From an uncultured Emticicia sp. (GTDB lineage: Bacteria > Bacteroidota > Bacteroidia > Cytophagales > Spirosomataceae), in contig NZ_CALCZQ010000053.1 in the NCBI RefSeq assembly GCF_937903345.1, positions 124,001 through 188,000 on the forward strand: a stretch of DNA of 64,000 bases, written 5' to 3'. Under the pieces are notes generated by a model that made no database searches, was not told the origin of the DNA, and saw only the letters and a program-made list of their open reading frames with translations. Below, in pieces: positions 26,309 to 35,199 of this stretch. Within the stretch, counting starts at the first letter, position 1. Each line of letters starts with the position of its first letter. Both the position numbers and the translations under genes were made by a program.

Positions 26309-29293
26309 ATGAACAATTTCACAAGGCTAAACAATATCGTCGGATGGGCGATTTTTGCCGTTGCACTCCTTACTTATACCCTAACCGTTGAGCCAACCGC
26401 CAGTTTTTGGGATTGCGGTGAATTCATCGCTTGTTCTTACAAACTACAAGTACCACACCCTGCTGGGGCTCCTCTTTTCTTGCTTATCGGCCGCATGGCT
26501 TCACTCCTTGCAGGTGGCGATGTCACGAAAGTTGCTCTGATGGTAAACATGGTTTCAGTAATTGCTTCGGCCTTTACTATCCTGTTTATGTTTTGGACAA
26601 TCTCGCTTTTGGCTCGTAAAGTATTTGGTAAAAAAGGTGACGACCTCAACACAACCGAAATCATTTTGGTACTTGGTGCAAGTGCTGTTGGTTCACTGGT
26701 ATATGCTTTTTCTGATTCTTTCTGGTTTTCGGCGGTGGAAGCTGAAGTTTACGGAATGTCGTCGTTCTTTACAGCAATTGTAATTTGGGCAGCTTTTCGT
26801 TGGGAAAACATCGAAGACGAATCAAAAGCGAATCGTTTCCTTATATTTACGGCTTATTTAGTGGGTCTTTCTATCGGCGTTCACTTACTCAACCTCGTTA
26901 CAATTCCAGCTTTGGGTTTGGTATATTATTACAAAAAAGCCAAAAAAATCACTTGGAAAGGTGGAATTGTCGCTTTTTTAGTAGGTTTATTAGTTTTGGC
27001 CGTTGTCAATACTGGTGTGATCACGGGTTTCCCGTCATTGGGTTTTACGTTTGAAAAACTCTTCGTTAATACCTTCGGAATGCCATTTAGTTCGGGTATT
27101 ATTTTCTTCGTAATCTTGCTCGTTGGTGGACTTGCCTACGGGATTTTCTATACACAAAAAAGAGGTATGGTCATTGCCAACACGGCCTTGATTTCTTTCG
27201 CGTTTGTTTTGATTGGGTATTCTTCTTATACAATCGCTTTGATTCGTTCAAACTACAATCCGCCAATCAACGAAAATAATCCGAGCAATGTTCTGAACTA
27301 CGTTTCGTATTTGAAACGTGAGCAATATGGTAGCCGTCCGCTACTTTACGGACCAGTTTTCACAGGAAAATTGGAATCAATCGAAAATGGCGAACCTATT
27401 TACAAAATGGGTAAAAACAGCTATGATGTATATGATCATAAGCCAACTTACATTTGGGGACCAAATAGCGAAAGCCTTTTGCCTCGTATGTGGAGTAGCG
27501 ATGCTGGCCATCAACAGATTTATCGCCAAGAAATGGGACTTGCACAAGACCAAAAGCCTACGCTCTTCACCAACATTGGCTACATGATGAAACGTCAAAT
27601 GGGATATATGTATTGGAGGTATTTTGCATGGAATTTCTGGGGACGTTCAAGCGATATTGAAGGTGCCGGACCAACAAACATTCTGGAATCAAAAAGTGCA
27701 CTTCCGCCAGCCATTAAAGAAAACCGCGGACGTACTAATTTCTTCGGTTTGCCAGTAATCTTAGGCATTTTGGGTTTATTGTATCATTATTTCCGTCGTG
27801 AACGTGATGCACTCGTGATGTTCCTTTTATTCTTGCTTACGGGCGTTGGTTTGGTTGTTTACCTCAATTCACCGCCAGTTGAGCCTCGTGAGCGTGACTA
27901 TATCTACGTTGGTTCGTTCTATATTTGGGCAATTTGGATTGGTATTGGTGTATTAGGTTTGTTCGATTATGTGTTGAAATTCATCAAAAATACTCAAACG
28001 AGAGCAGTATCGGCAACAGTTTTGGGTTTGGCTGTTCCGTTGATTATGCTTCCACAAACTTGGAAAGGTCACGACCGATCAGGCCGCTACCACCAAGTAG
28101 ATTTTGCTAAAAACTTATTGAATTCTTGTGCTCCCAATGCAATCTTGTTTACGGGCGGCGATAATGATACGTTTCCACTTTGGTATGTGCAGGAAGTTGA
28201 AGGTTTCCGTACGGATGTGCGTGTATGTAACCTCAGTTTGTTGGGTACAGATTGGTATTGCGAACAAATGAAACGCAAAACTTATCAATCGGAAGCATTG
28301 CCGATTACATTTACAACCGACCAATTATTGAGTGGTGTAAACGACCAAATTCCTTTCGTTGAGCGTCTAAGTGACCCAATCAACTTGAAAGATTATTTGG
28401 AATTAGTGAAGAAAAACGACCCTGCAATTCAGATTCCTCTGACAACAGGCGAAAGCATCAACTCTCTACCATCGGATAGCCTTTTCTTGAATTATGATAT
28501 TGAGGCAGTGAAGAAAATGGGCTTTGTACCAAAACAATTTGAGCAATATTTGACTGGTCAAATCACTTGGAATATTGGTAAGCGTGACTTATTGAAAAAC
28601 GATTTGATGCAACTCGAAATGATTTCTCAAAATAACTGGAAACGTCCTATCTATTTTGCAGGAACATTGTCAAATGACAACTATTTGAATTTGAAAGATT
28701 ATATGCAGTTGGAAGGATATGCTTACCGTTTATTGCCAATCAAAGTAAGTCAAGGCGATGATGGTTTTGCAAATACTGATGTAATGTATGACAATATGTT
28801 GAAGAAAATGGCTTGGAGAGGTATGGATAACCCAAATGTGTATTATGATTCGGAAACATACTTGAAAGTGCCAATCATTACCGCCCGTTTGGCATTCTTG
28901 CGTTTGGCTGATCAATTGGTGAGAGAAGAAAAGAAAACTAAAGCAAAAGAGGTGCTTGATTATGCAAATAAAGTATTGCCAGATAACGTAATACCATTCG
29001 ACCAACTTTGCACCAACTACGTTATGTATTATTTTGAAGTAGGTGATAACAAGAAAGCTATGGAAATTGCTGAAAAAATCACGAAGCGTGCAGATGGCAA
29101 TTTGGCATACTTTACTCAGAAAGCGGGTCAAAAAAGTGCCGAATGGATGCCTGATAATATACAAGATTATTTACAAATCAACCTTCGTAATTTGCAAGTG
29201 ATTAGTAATATTTGTAGCCGAAATAACCAAGAGGCTGCAGCTAAACGCTACGAAGCTACCTATAATAAATATTATTCGAGAGTGGCAGAATAA
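26309..29293 (+). CDS. DUF2723 (TMEM260-like) membrane glycosyltransferase-type protein
   Basis: A 994-residue protein. The N-terminal half has about ten or more membrane helices and begins with the DUF2723 signature TVEPTASFWDCGEF, with acidic residues in the first periplasmic loop as in GT-C enzymes. HPAGAPLFLLIGR and SVEAEVYG-like FSAVEAEVYG follow. The C-terminal 400 residues are soluble and contain FTGGDNDTFPLWYVQEVEG, conserved in the Bacteroidota members. The eukaryotic relative TMEM260 is a protein O-mannosyltransferase, so protein O-glycosylation is plausible but inferred. Confidence 0.85.
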   Translation: MNNFTRLNNIVGWAIFAVALLTYTLTVEPTASFWDCGEFIACSYKLQVPHPAGAPLFLLIGRMASLLAGGDVTKVALMVNMVSVIASAFTILFMFWTISLLARKVFGKKGDDLNTTEIILVLGASAVGSLVYAFSDSFWFSAVEAEVYGMSSFFTAIVIWAAFRWENIEDESKANRFLIFTAYLVGLSIGVHLLNLVTIPALGLVYYYKKAKKITWKGGIVAFLVGLLVLAVVNTGVITGFPSLGFTFEKLFVNTFGMPFSSGIIFFVILLVGGLAYGIFYTQKRGMVIANTALISFAFVLIGYSSYTIALIRSNYNPPINENNPSNVLNYVSYLKREQYGSRPLLYGPVFTGKLESIENGEPIYKMGKNSYDVYDHKPTYIWGPNSESLLPRMWSSDAGHQQIYRQEMGLAQDQKPTLFTNIGYMMKRQMGYMYWRYFAWNFWGRSSDIEGAGPTNILESKSALPPAIKENRGRTNFFGLPVILGILGLLYHYFRRERDALVMFLLFLLTGVGLVVYLNSPPVEPRERDYIYVGSFYIWAIWIGIGVLGLFDYVLKFIKNTQTRAVSATVLGLAVPLIMLPQTWKGHDRSGRYHQVDFAKNLLNSCAPNAILFTGGDNDTFPLWYVQEVEGFRTDVRVCNLSLLGTDWYCEQMKRKTYQSEALPITFTTDQLLSGVNDQIPFVERLSDPINLKDYLELVKKNDPAIQIPLTTGESINSLPSDSLFLNYDIEAVKKMGFVPKQFEQYLTGQITWNIGKRDLLKNDLMQLEMISQNNWKRPIYFAGTLSNDNYLNLKDYMQLEGYAYRLLPIKVSQGDDGFANTDVMYDNMLKKMAWRGMDNPNVYYDSETYLKVPIITARLAFLRLADQLVREEKKTKAKEVLDYANKVLPDNVIPFDQLCTNYVMYYFEVGDNKKAMEIAEKITKRADGNLAYFTQKAGQKSAEWMPDNIQDYLQINLRNLQVISNICSRNNQEAAAKRYEATYNKYYSRVAE

Positions 29294-29354
29294 TATTAGA
29301 CAATGTATAGACAGGGCATTGCCCTGTGTTGCGAATTAAACAAAAAAATTGTGT

Positions 29355-29390
29355 AAAAATCCTCGTTGAACGAATCAGCGGGGATTTTTT
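29355..29390 (+). terminator. Terminator after DUF2723 gene
   Basis: The stem AAAAATCCTCG/CGGGGATTTTT (one G-T pair) ends in a T run. A second hairpin, ACAGGGC/GCCCTGT, lies just upstream at 29311-29327. Confidence 0.75.
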
Positions 29391-29392
29391 AT

Positions 29393-29413
29393 TATATTTG
29401 CAATATCGTTGCA
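29393..29413 (+). promoter_or_regulatory. Promoter with TGCAA-N5-TTGCA operator
   Basis: The -7 box TATATTTG (29393-29400) is overlapped at its last two bases by TGCAATATCGTTGCA (29399-29413), a perfect TGCAA/TTGCA inverted repeat covering the start point. The placement is ideal for repression. Nearly the same arrangement precedes the lipoprotein gene at 32065. Confidence 0.7.
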
Positions 29414-29436
29414 TTAATTAACACAGCAAGTTTAAC

Positions 29437-29470
29437 GCAACTGCTGCGGCGGACCGCTCCGATTTCTAAA
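29437..29470. repeat. GC-rich block related to 24716-24776
   Basis: GCAACTGCTGCGGCGGACCG followed by CTCCGATTTCTA forms a GC-rich fold (GCGG/CCGC) in the receptor leader. Its CAACTGC and GATTTCTA ends match the reverse complement of the block at 24716. Confidence 0.4.
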
Positions 29471-29487
29471 TTGTGCAAAAACCAAAA

Positions 29488-31974
29488 ATGAAGAGAGATT
29501 TGAAAGATAAACACCTGACCCAACCCTCTCTTCGAAGGAGAGGGATTTTTCTGATATTTTCAATTTCACTCTTAATTTTCCTATTAGAAGAAAAAGAATC
29601 TTATGCACAAACTTTAGCACACCCATCGGGGGCGGGAGCCACCGTCACTACGGGTGCTGACTGCGATTGCTTTATTCAAGGAATTGTTCAAGATGACGCC
29701 ACGAAACAACCAATTGTAGGAGCGGTAGTTTTTATAAAAGAATTAAATAAAGGTGTAAGCACCGATGCAAAAGGTTTTTACAGAATAGCGAATATTTGTC
29801 AAGGAAAATATACTATCATAGGCCGAATTGTGGGGTATGAAGAAAAAAACTACACGATTAGCCTTCAACACGGTACCGAGCAAAACATCAAATTATCGGA
29901 AACAGAACTGCATTTAGCCAATATCGATATCAAGGCACAGAAAATCGAAAATCTTACGCAAACCAAAAATTCACTCGAAAATGCGGCTCTCGACCAAACT
30001 CGTGGCCAATCTTTGGGCGAAGCATTGAAACAAATTTCAGGTGTTACTACACTACAAACAGGTAGTTCGATTTCAAAACCTGTAATTCATGGAATGCACT
30101 CAAATCGGGTGTTGATATTGAACAATGGCGTAAGACAAGAAGGCCAACAATGGGGCAGCGAACACGCTCCCGAAATTGACCCTTTTGTGGCTAAAAAAAT
30201 AACGGTTTTGAAAGGTGCGGCGGGCGTTCGCTACGGCTCGGATGCAATTGCGGGAGTAATCATGCTCGAACCGGAAGCTCTACCCGATTCAACTACAATC
30301 GGTGGCGAAATTAATAGTGTTTATTTCACGAATGGAAATCAAACTGCCAATGCGGGCATTTTAGAAGGTGGAGTACGAAAACTTGGCAAAACTTTACAAA
30401 TTCCGTACTCTGTTGGGTATCGAATTCAAGGAACTTATAAACGTGGTGGAGATATTTCGACACCAAATTATAGATTGTCAAATACTGGAATTCAAGAAAT
30501 AAACTATTCATTATCAGTAGATTATAAACGAAAAAATTGGATTAGTGAAGTTTTTTTTAGTCATTTCAATACAAAAATTGCGGTATTTTCGGGTTCACAT
30601 ATCGGCAATGTTTCTGACCTAATTGAAGCTATTAAACGTGGTACTCCGCTTCCGATTTATACACCAGAAAAATTTACGTACGCTATCGACCGACCTTATC
30701 AGGACGTTCAGCATAATTTATTGAAAGTAAAAAACACACTCAAAAATCGTTTCGGCATACTTTCTCTGACACTTGGAAGACAATATGATTTTCGTAAAGA
30801 AGTTGATATTTTGCGTGGCGATAGGAACCTTACACAGCTTTTCAAGCTAACGACTTATTCAGGCGAATGGCTTTTTGAACACAAACCCATCTTAAAATTA
30901 TTGACTGGTTCGATTGGCGTAAATAGCCTTTATCAAGAAAATCTTACCACAGGAATGCTCACCGAGCCACATTCTTCAACAGTTTTGATTCCTAATTTTA
31001 AAAATTTCACTAATGGACTGTTCTTTATTGAACGTATTGTGCGACATAATTGGGAAATAGAAAGTGGTTTTAGATACGATACTCGACAACTTAATGTTTA
31101 CAGAATCCCTCGTGGTGGGCAAAGCGTGGTGAACAATACCCAAAACAATCGAAACTTTACAGGTACGCTCGGAGCAAATTATCGACCAAATGCCCGATGG
31201 AATTTTATGACTAATGCAAGTTCGGCGTGGCGAGCAGCAAGTGTCAACGAACTTTATAGCGACGGTGTGCATCACGGAGCAGCAAGTTTCGAGCGTGGCA
31301 ATGAAAACCTTGTGCCAGAAGTAGCACTAAACCTTTCTTTTACAGTGAATTACGTTTCTAAAAACTTCCAAGCAGAATTACATTTATACAATAATTATAT
31401 CAATAATTTTATCTTTTTATCTCCTACTGGTCGCCCAGCATTAACGATTCGTGGGGCTTTTCCTGAATTTATTTATACACAAACAGACAGCCGTTTTCGT
31501 GGTTTTGATTTAACTGGAATTGTGCAAATCGTCAAGAACCTTTCGCTCAATAGTAAAATTTCTTACCTTGAAGCCCAAGATTTGAGCAATAGTCAACCTT
31601 TGATTCAGATTCCTGCCAATCGTTGGGAAAATACGCTTCGTTATGACTGGAAAAGAACTTCGGTTTCGATCACAAACTTATTCGTAACCAAACAAAAAAG
31701 AGTTCCTTCGAAAATAATTTTTTCTGAAATTCCAAGCTCAGAAATCATATTTACTCAATACGGCGGAGACTTCGCTCCTCCCCCCGCCGCATACTCGCTT
31801 TGGAGTGCATCGGCAAGCCAACAATTTGCGATAACTGCCAAACAATCACTCAATATTTCGTTGACTATCAATAATTTGCTCAATACTTCGTATCGAGATT
31901 ATCTCAATCGTTTCCGTTATTTTGCTGATGAAATTGGTCGAAATATAGCTTTTCGTGCTAAATATTCTTTTTAA
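29488..31974 (+). CDS. TonB-dependent receptor, probable metal type
   Basis: An outer-membrane receptor of about 828 residues from the ATG at 29488 (a GTG at 29473 is also in frame). The signal peptide GIFLIFSISLLIFLL comes after an unusual basic N-region, LTQPSLRRRG, encoded by an extragenic-type palindrome. Then a CarboxypepD_reg-like domain, a plug with SISKPVIHGMHSNRVLILNN and GQQWGSEHAPEIDPF, and a barrel ending in FRAKYSF. The plug sequence resembles ZnuD-type receptors. It pairs with the lipoprotein at 32065 and shares its operator, so zinc or another metal is the likely cargo. Confidence 0.9.
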   Translation: MKRDLKDKHLTQPSLRRRGIFLIFSISLLIFLLEEKESYAQTLAHPSGAGATVTTGADCDCFIQGIVQDDATKQPIVGAVVFIKELNKGVSTDAKGFYRIANICQGKYTIIGRIVGYEEKNYTISLQHGTEQNIKLSETELHLANIDIKAQKIENLTQTKNSLENAALDQTRGQSLGEALKQISGVTTLQTGSSISKPVIHGMHSNRVLILNNGVRQEGQQWGSEHAPEIDPFVAKKITVLKGAAGVRYGSDAIAGVIMLEPEALPDSTTIGGEINSVYFTNGNQTANAGILEGGVRKLGKTLQIPYSVGYRIQGTYKRGGDISTPNYRLSNTGIQEINYSLSVDYKRKNWISEVFFSHFNTKIAVFSGSHIGNVSDLIEAIKRGTPLPIYTPEKFTYAIDRPYQDVQHNLLKVKNTLKNRFGILSLTLGRQYDFRKEVDILRGDRNLTQLFKLTTYSGEWLFEHKPILKLLTGSIGVNSLYQENLTTGMLTEPHSSTVLIPNFKNFTNGLFFIERIVRHNWEIESGFRYDTRQLNVYRIPRGGQSVVNNTQNNRNFTGTLGANYRPNARWNFMTNASSAWRAASVNELYSDGVHHGAASFERGNENLVPEVALNLSFTVNYVSKNFQAELHLYNNYINNFIFLSPTGRPALTIRGAFPEFIYTQTDSRFRGFDLTGIVQIVKNLSLNSKISYLEAQDLSNSQPLIQIPANRWENTLRYDWKRTSVSITNLFVTKQKRVPSKIIFSEIPSSEIIFTQYGGDFAPPPAAYSLWSASASQQFAITAKQSLNISLTINNLLNTSYRDYLNRFRYFADEIGRNIAFRAKYSF
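29524..29549 (+). repeat. CCCTCTC/GAGAGGG palindrome with T run inside the receptor 5' end
   Basis: CCCTCTC (29524-29530) pairs with GAGAGGG (29538-29544), and TTC pairs with GAA inside with one bulged G. ATTTTT follows, so the RNA looks like an intrinsic terminator. It is translated as PSLRRRG in the signal peptide n-region. Confidence 0.6.
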
Positions 31975-31982
31975 TTTTTTTT

Positions 31983-31997
31983 TGCAACATCATTGCA
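31983..31997. promoter_or_regulatory. TGCAA-N5-TTGCA operator, upstream copy
   Basis: TGCAACATCATTGCA is a perfect 5-bp inverted repeat with a 5-base spacer, centred 38 bases upstream of the operator at 32021. Confidence 0.65.
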
Positions 31998-32014
31998 TTT
32001 ATAATTATATGCTT

Positions 32015-32037
32015 TATATTTGCAACATTTATGCAAA
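32015..32037 (+). promoter_or_regulatory. Promoter and operator of the metal-regulon lipoprotein
   Basis: The -7 box TATATTTG (32015-32022) runs into TGCAACATTTATGCA (32021-32035), with outer arms TTTGCA/TGCAAA. The -7 box and operator overlap by the same two bases as at 29393. Confidence 0.7.
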
Positions 32038-32064
32038 AGCAATAATATTTCATAAAATTACAAC

Positions 32065-32631
32065 ATGCGAACTAAAAGAAACCAAAGACAAATTGCCCTA
32101 TTCAGCTTACTGCTCAATGCTACACTTTTTACGGTAAGTTGTAAAGATGAAGAAGTGGCTGTGGAAGAAGAAAATGAATTGATTACGACGGTAAAATTGA
32201 ATTTTACAAGCGGTGGTATTACACAATCGTTTAACTATTCTGACCCCGATGGCGATGGTGGAAAAGCTCCAACCATTGACGCCATTAGCCTAAAACCAAA
32301 TACAACTTATACGCTTACTATCGAGGTTTTAGATGAGTCGAAAATGCCAGTTGGTAATATTACTGACGAAATAAAAAAAGAAAGTGATGAACATTTATTT
32401 GTTTATACACCAACGCCAAATAGCCTTTTGACCTACGTTTATGGCGATAAGGATGCCAATAATTTTGGAATTGGTATTACAGGAAGCACCAAAACATATA
32501 CAGCAGGAACAGGAAAACTAAAAGTTCAGCTACGTCACCAGCCACCAATCAATGGAAAAGCAAGCAAAGATGGCACTCCAACGCCAGGAAGTGATGATAT
32601 AAATATTGATTTTAATGTTACGGTACAGTAG
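32065..32631 (+). CDS. Small lipoprotein paired with a TonB receptor
   Basis: A 188-residue lipoprotein with lipobox TVSC, followed by an acidic linker (CKDEEVAVEEENE). The body is beta-rich with the recognisable blocks LITTVKLNFTSGGI, FNYSDPDGDGG, EIKKESDEHLFVYTP and LKVQLRHQPPINGK. I recognise this as the short family that Bacteroidota annotators call type 1 periplasmic-binding fold superfamily protein, usually found next to a TBDT. It may capture metal at the cell surface or in the periplasm. It shares its operator with the receptor upstream. Confidence 0.75.
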   Translation: MRTKRNQRQIALFSLLLNATLFTVSCKDEEVAVEEENELITTVKLNFTSGGITQSFNYSDPDGDGGKAPTIDAISLKPNTTYTLTIEVLDESKMPVGNITDEIKKESDEHLFVYTPTPNSLLTYVYGDKDANNFGIGITGSTKTYTAGTGKLKVQLRHQPPINGKASKDGTPTPGSDDINIDFNVTVQ

Positions 32632-32658
32632 GTTCTATAAACTGTCTCATAACTTTTA

Positions 32659-32694
32659 AAGGGGTGTCAAGTAAAATCTTGATACTCCTTTTTT
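32659..32694 (+). terminator. Terminator after the lipoprotein gene
   Basis: The stem AGGGGTGTCAAG/CTTGATACTCCT (G-T pairs allowed) is followed by TTTTTT. Confidence 0.85.
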
Positions 32695-32749
32695 GTGTAA
32701 ATCTATTCAAAACAATTATCTTAGCAAAAAAACAAATTTCGAGAAAATT

Positions 32750-33286
32750 ATGACAAAAAAACGTATTGCGATTGACATGGACGATGTAATGGCAGCCGCA
32801 GGAAAAAAGATTTTAGGCATTTACAACCGATTAATTGGAACAGATTTTCAAGAATATCATTTCATTGATAAAGGATACTATGATGTTTTAGCGGAAGAAA
32901 ATTATCATGTGGTAAGAGAGGAGATTTTTAAACCAGATTTTTTTAGAACGCTTGAAGTAATGCCGGATGCGGTTGAAGTAATTAAAAAACTTCACGAAAG
33001 ATTTGATATTTTTATTGTTTCAGCGGCGGTTGAATTTCCAAATTCATTAAAAGAAAAAGTTGAGTGGTTAGAAGAACATTTTCCGTTTATTTCTTGGAAA
33101 AATATTGTTCTTTGTGGCGATAAAAGCATTATTTCGGCCGATTATTTGATTGATGACCACGAGAAAAACCTCAGTACATTCAAAGGTAAAGCATTATTAT
33201 TCGATGCGATCCACAATCAAAAACTCGAAGGCTATCAACGCTTCAAGACTTGGAGAGAAATTGAGGCTTTTTTTGATAATGAGTAA
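32750..33286 (+). CDS. 5'(3')-deoxyribonucleotidase family protein
   Basis: A 178-residue HAD-superfamily hydrolase. The start at 32750 (MTKKRIAIDMDDVMA) places the nucleophile motif DMDDV near the N-terminus, as expected. IVSAAVEFP and DDHEKNL are the later HAD motifs, and the length fits the NT5C family, which removes phosphate from deoxynucleotides. A -7-like TATCTTAG lies at 32718. The gene is followed after about 75 bases by the M28 peptidase, probably as one unit. Confidence 0.83.
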   Translation: MTKKRIAIDMDDVMAAAGKKILGIYNRLIGTDFQEYHFIDKGYYDVLAEENYHVVREEIFKPDFFRTLEVMPDAVEVIKKLHERFDIFIVSAAVEFPNSLKEKVEWLEEHFPFISWKNIVLCGDKSIISADYLIDDHEKNLSTFKGKALLFDAIHNQKLEGYQRFKTWREIEAFFDNE

Positions 33287-33360
33287 AAATGAGAAGTTAT
33301 TTGAGTGCGGTACATCTGCTTGGATATGCCACACTTTAAAATCATTTATGACAAAACCCT

Positions 33361-34515
33361 ATGACACCTAAACAAATCGTTGAAAAGCTCGCTTCTTTTC
33401 CAAATCGAGGCGTTGCTACCGAAAACGAAGCCCCCGTACTTGATTTTCTAACGCAACTATTTATAAATCAGCAAGTTAGTCGAGAATCTTTCCGAACACC
33501 CAAAACTTATATTTCTGTAGTTTGGTGGTTGATTTTAGGACTTTCGGCGGGATTGATATGCCTGAATTTTTCTTCGATTTTGGGTTTAATAATTACCTTC
33601 CTTTTTGTAGCGATGGCCATGTTGTATTTCAATTGGTACGCTTCCCCCGTAACGAATTTCCCTCCCTTAGTTAAGTCTCATAATTTGGTCATTAAAACTA
33701 AAAATGTTTCTCCCAAAGCTAAAAAATTGATTTTAATGGCTCATTGGGACACCGCTCCTATTTCGTTGCTTTATCGCCCCGAAATGGTTGGCAATTTTCG
33801 TAAATCACTCAAAATGAGTTTAATTCTGATGATGGTGGCTCAGTTTTTGGCGATCTCGCAGTTTCTGATACCTAACGATTTCCTACTTTTAGTTTCCAAT
33901 ATTTTGGCTTTTTATTTTATTATTCAAGGCATTACGGCAACACTTGATTTTTTCAGATTGGGTTATTCAAACGGTGCTTCTGACAATGCAACGGGTGTAG
34001 CAGCAGCCATCGAAACCGCTCAAAAACTTTGGAATAATAACCTACAAAATCTTGATGTTGAATTGGTAATTACTGGAGCAGAAGAAGTGGGTATGATTGG
34101 AGCTAGAGCATACATGAAAAATCATTATCAAGAGTTTACGAAAGAAACTTATCTAATAAACTTCGATACACTCGGAAGCGGAGACTTGAAAATTATCACA
34201 CAAACAGGTAGCTGGTCAACGATTGTTTATGACAATAAATTGGTAAAGACAGCCAAAGAAGTCACGGCAAAAATTGAGACGCTGAAAGAGGTAAAAACGG
34301 GTGCTTGGCATACTGCAGATTTCGATTCGGTTTGGTTTCAGCGAGCTGGAATTCCATCAGTTACGTTGGCAGCACTTGATAAAAACGGTCGAATGCCAAA
34401 CATTCATCGTCCAACCGATATTTTAGCAAATGTTGACTACAAACCCATGGAAAAAGCTATAATTTTAGCAGAAGCAATCGGAATACAACTAAATACAAAC
34501 AATCATGACTCGTAA
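33361..34515 (+). CDS. M28 family zinc peptidase, membrane-anchored
   Basis: A 384-residue membrane-associated aminopeptidase-type protein. It has two or three hydrophobic helices at about 50-90 and two more at about 145-195, then a catalytic domain with SDNATGV, GAEEVG (catalytic and ligand Glu), NFDTLG and NIHRPTD. AHWDTAP before the second helix pair supplies the first His/Asp motif, so membrane segments are inserted inside the M28 domain. The stop overlaps the next gene by 11 bases, so the two are translationally coupled. Confidence 0.86.
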   Translation: MTPKQIVEKLASFPNRGVATENEAPVLDFLTQLFINQQVSRESFRTPKTYISVVWWLILGLSAGLICLNFSSILGLIITFLFVAMAMLYFNWYASPVTNFPPLVKSHNLVIKTKNVSPKAKKLILMAHWDTAPISLLYRPEMVGNFRKSLKMSLILMMVAQFLAISQFLIPNDFLLLVSNILAFYFIIQGITATLDFFRLGYSNGASDNATGVAAAIETAQKLWNNNLQNLDVELVITGAEEVGMIGARAYMKNHYQEFTKETYLINFDTLGSGDLKIITQTGSWSTIVYDNKLVKTAKEVTAKIETLKEVKTGAWHTADFDSVWFQRAGIPSVTLAALDKNGRMPNIHRPTDILANVDYKPMEKAIILAEAIGIQLNTNNHDS

Positions 34516-35155
34516 CGAAACCATTTTTTATTTTGCACTGGGCATTGTCAATATTGCTTCGAGCATTCTTGACATTGAGTGGCTCAATTATGTATCAAAG
34601 CCAATGTTGATGATTTCTTTGTTTTTTTTCTATTTTCAGAAAGTAAAACAAAACATAAATACTTCTGATAAAATAATGCTTGTTTCACTGATTTTCTCAT
34701 GCTTAGGAGACATTTTTTTGATGTTTCAAGGTAAAAATCCACAGTTTTTTCTTCTTGGCTTGGGTTCGTTTTTGGTGGCACAATTGGCTTATTATTTCAT
34801 CTTTTCCAAAAGCGGAAAAACCCAATATTTAAAAAGATTACCTATCACAATTTATACAATGGCTCTCATAGCGTTTCTTTGGGACAAAATTCCACAAAGC
34901 TTTTTACTCCCAATTTTTGTTTATTCTTTTGCTATAATGATGATGGGAATTGGAGCAATTCAACGCCAAACCAACCTAAAAAGTTATCAATTTGTATTAA
35001 TTGGAGCAATTTTATTCATCATTTCTGATTCTTTGATTGCCATCAATAAATTTGTGTTTGCAATTCCACTTTCTGGTCTTTGGGTGATGACAACTTACAT
35101 TGCTGCTCAATATTTGATTGTGCAAGGAGTGCTTTGGGGAAGAAATACAAAATAA
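34505..35155 (+). CDS. YhhN family (lysoplasmalogenase-like) membrane protein
   Basis: A 216-residue inner-membrane protein with about eight hydrophobic helices. FSCLGDIFLMF and GAILFIISDSLIAINKF match the two acidic motifs (GDxxL, SDxxxA) of the YhhN/TMEM86 family. The vertebrate members hydrolyse the vinyl-ether bond of lysoplasmalogens; the bacterial role is less clear. It overlaps the M28 peptidase gene by 11 bases, so the two are co-translated. Confidence 0.88.
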   Translation: MTRNETIFYFALGIVNIASSILDIEWLNYVSKPMLMISLFFFYFQKVKQNINTSDKIMLVSLIFSCLGDIFLMFQGKNPQFFLLGLGSFLVAQLAYYFIFSKSGKTQYLKRLPITIYTMALIAFLWDKIPQSFLLPIFVYSFAIMMMGIGAIQRQTNLKSYQFVLIGAILFIISDSLIAINKFVFAIPLSGLWVMTTYIAAQYLIVQGVLWGRNTK

Positions 35156-35157
35156 AA

Positions 35158-35198
35158 AAGGGTGTATGTAATATCTTGGGCGTATGCAATACACCCTT
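35158..35198. terminator. Bidirectional terminator
   Basis: The stem AAGGGTGTAT/ATACACCCTT lies between the convergent YhhN and small HExxH genes. Confidence 0.75.
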
Positions 35199-35199
35199 A

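Noticed and set aside
28730..29164. 144-codon minus-strand frame within the DUF2723 gene
   Set aside because: Antisense shadow of a well-supported gene, with atypical Cys/His/Ile-rich composition.
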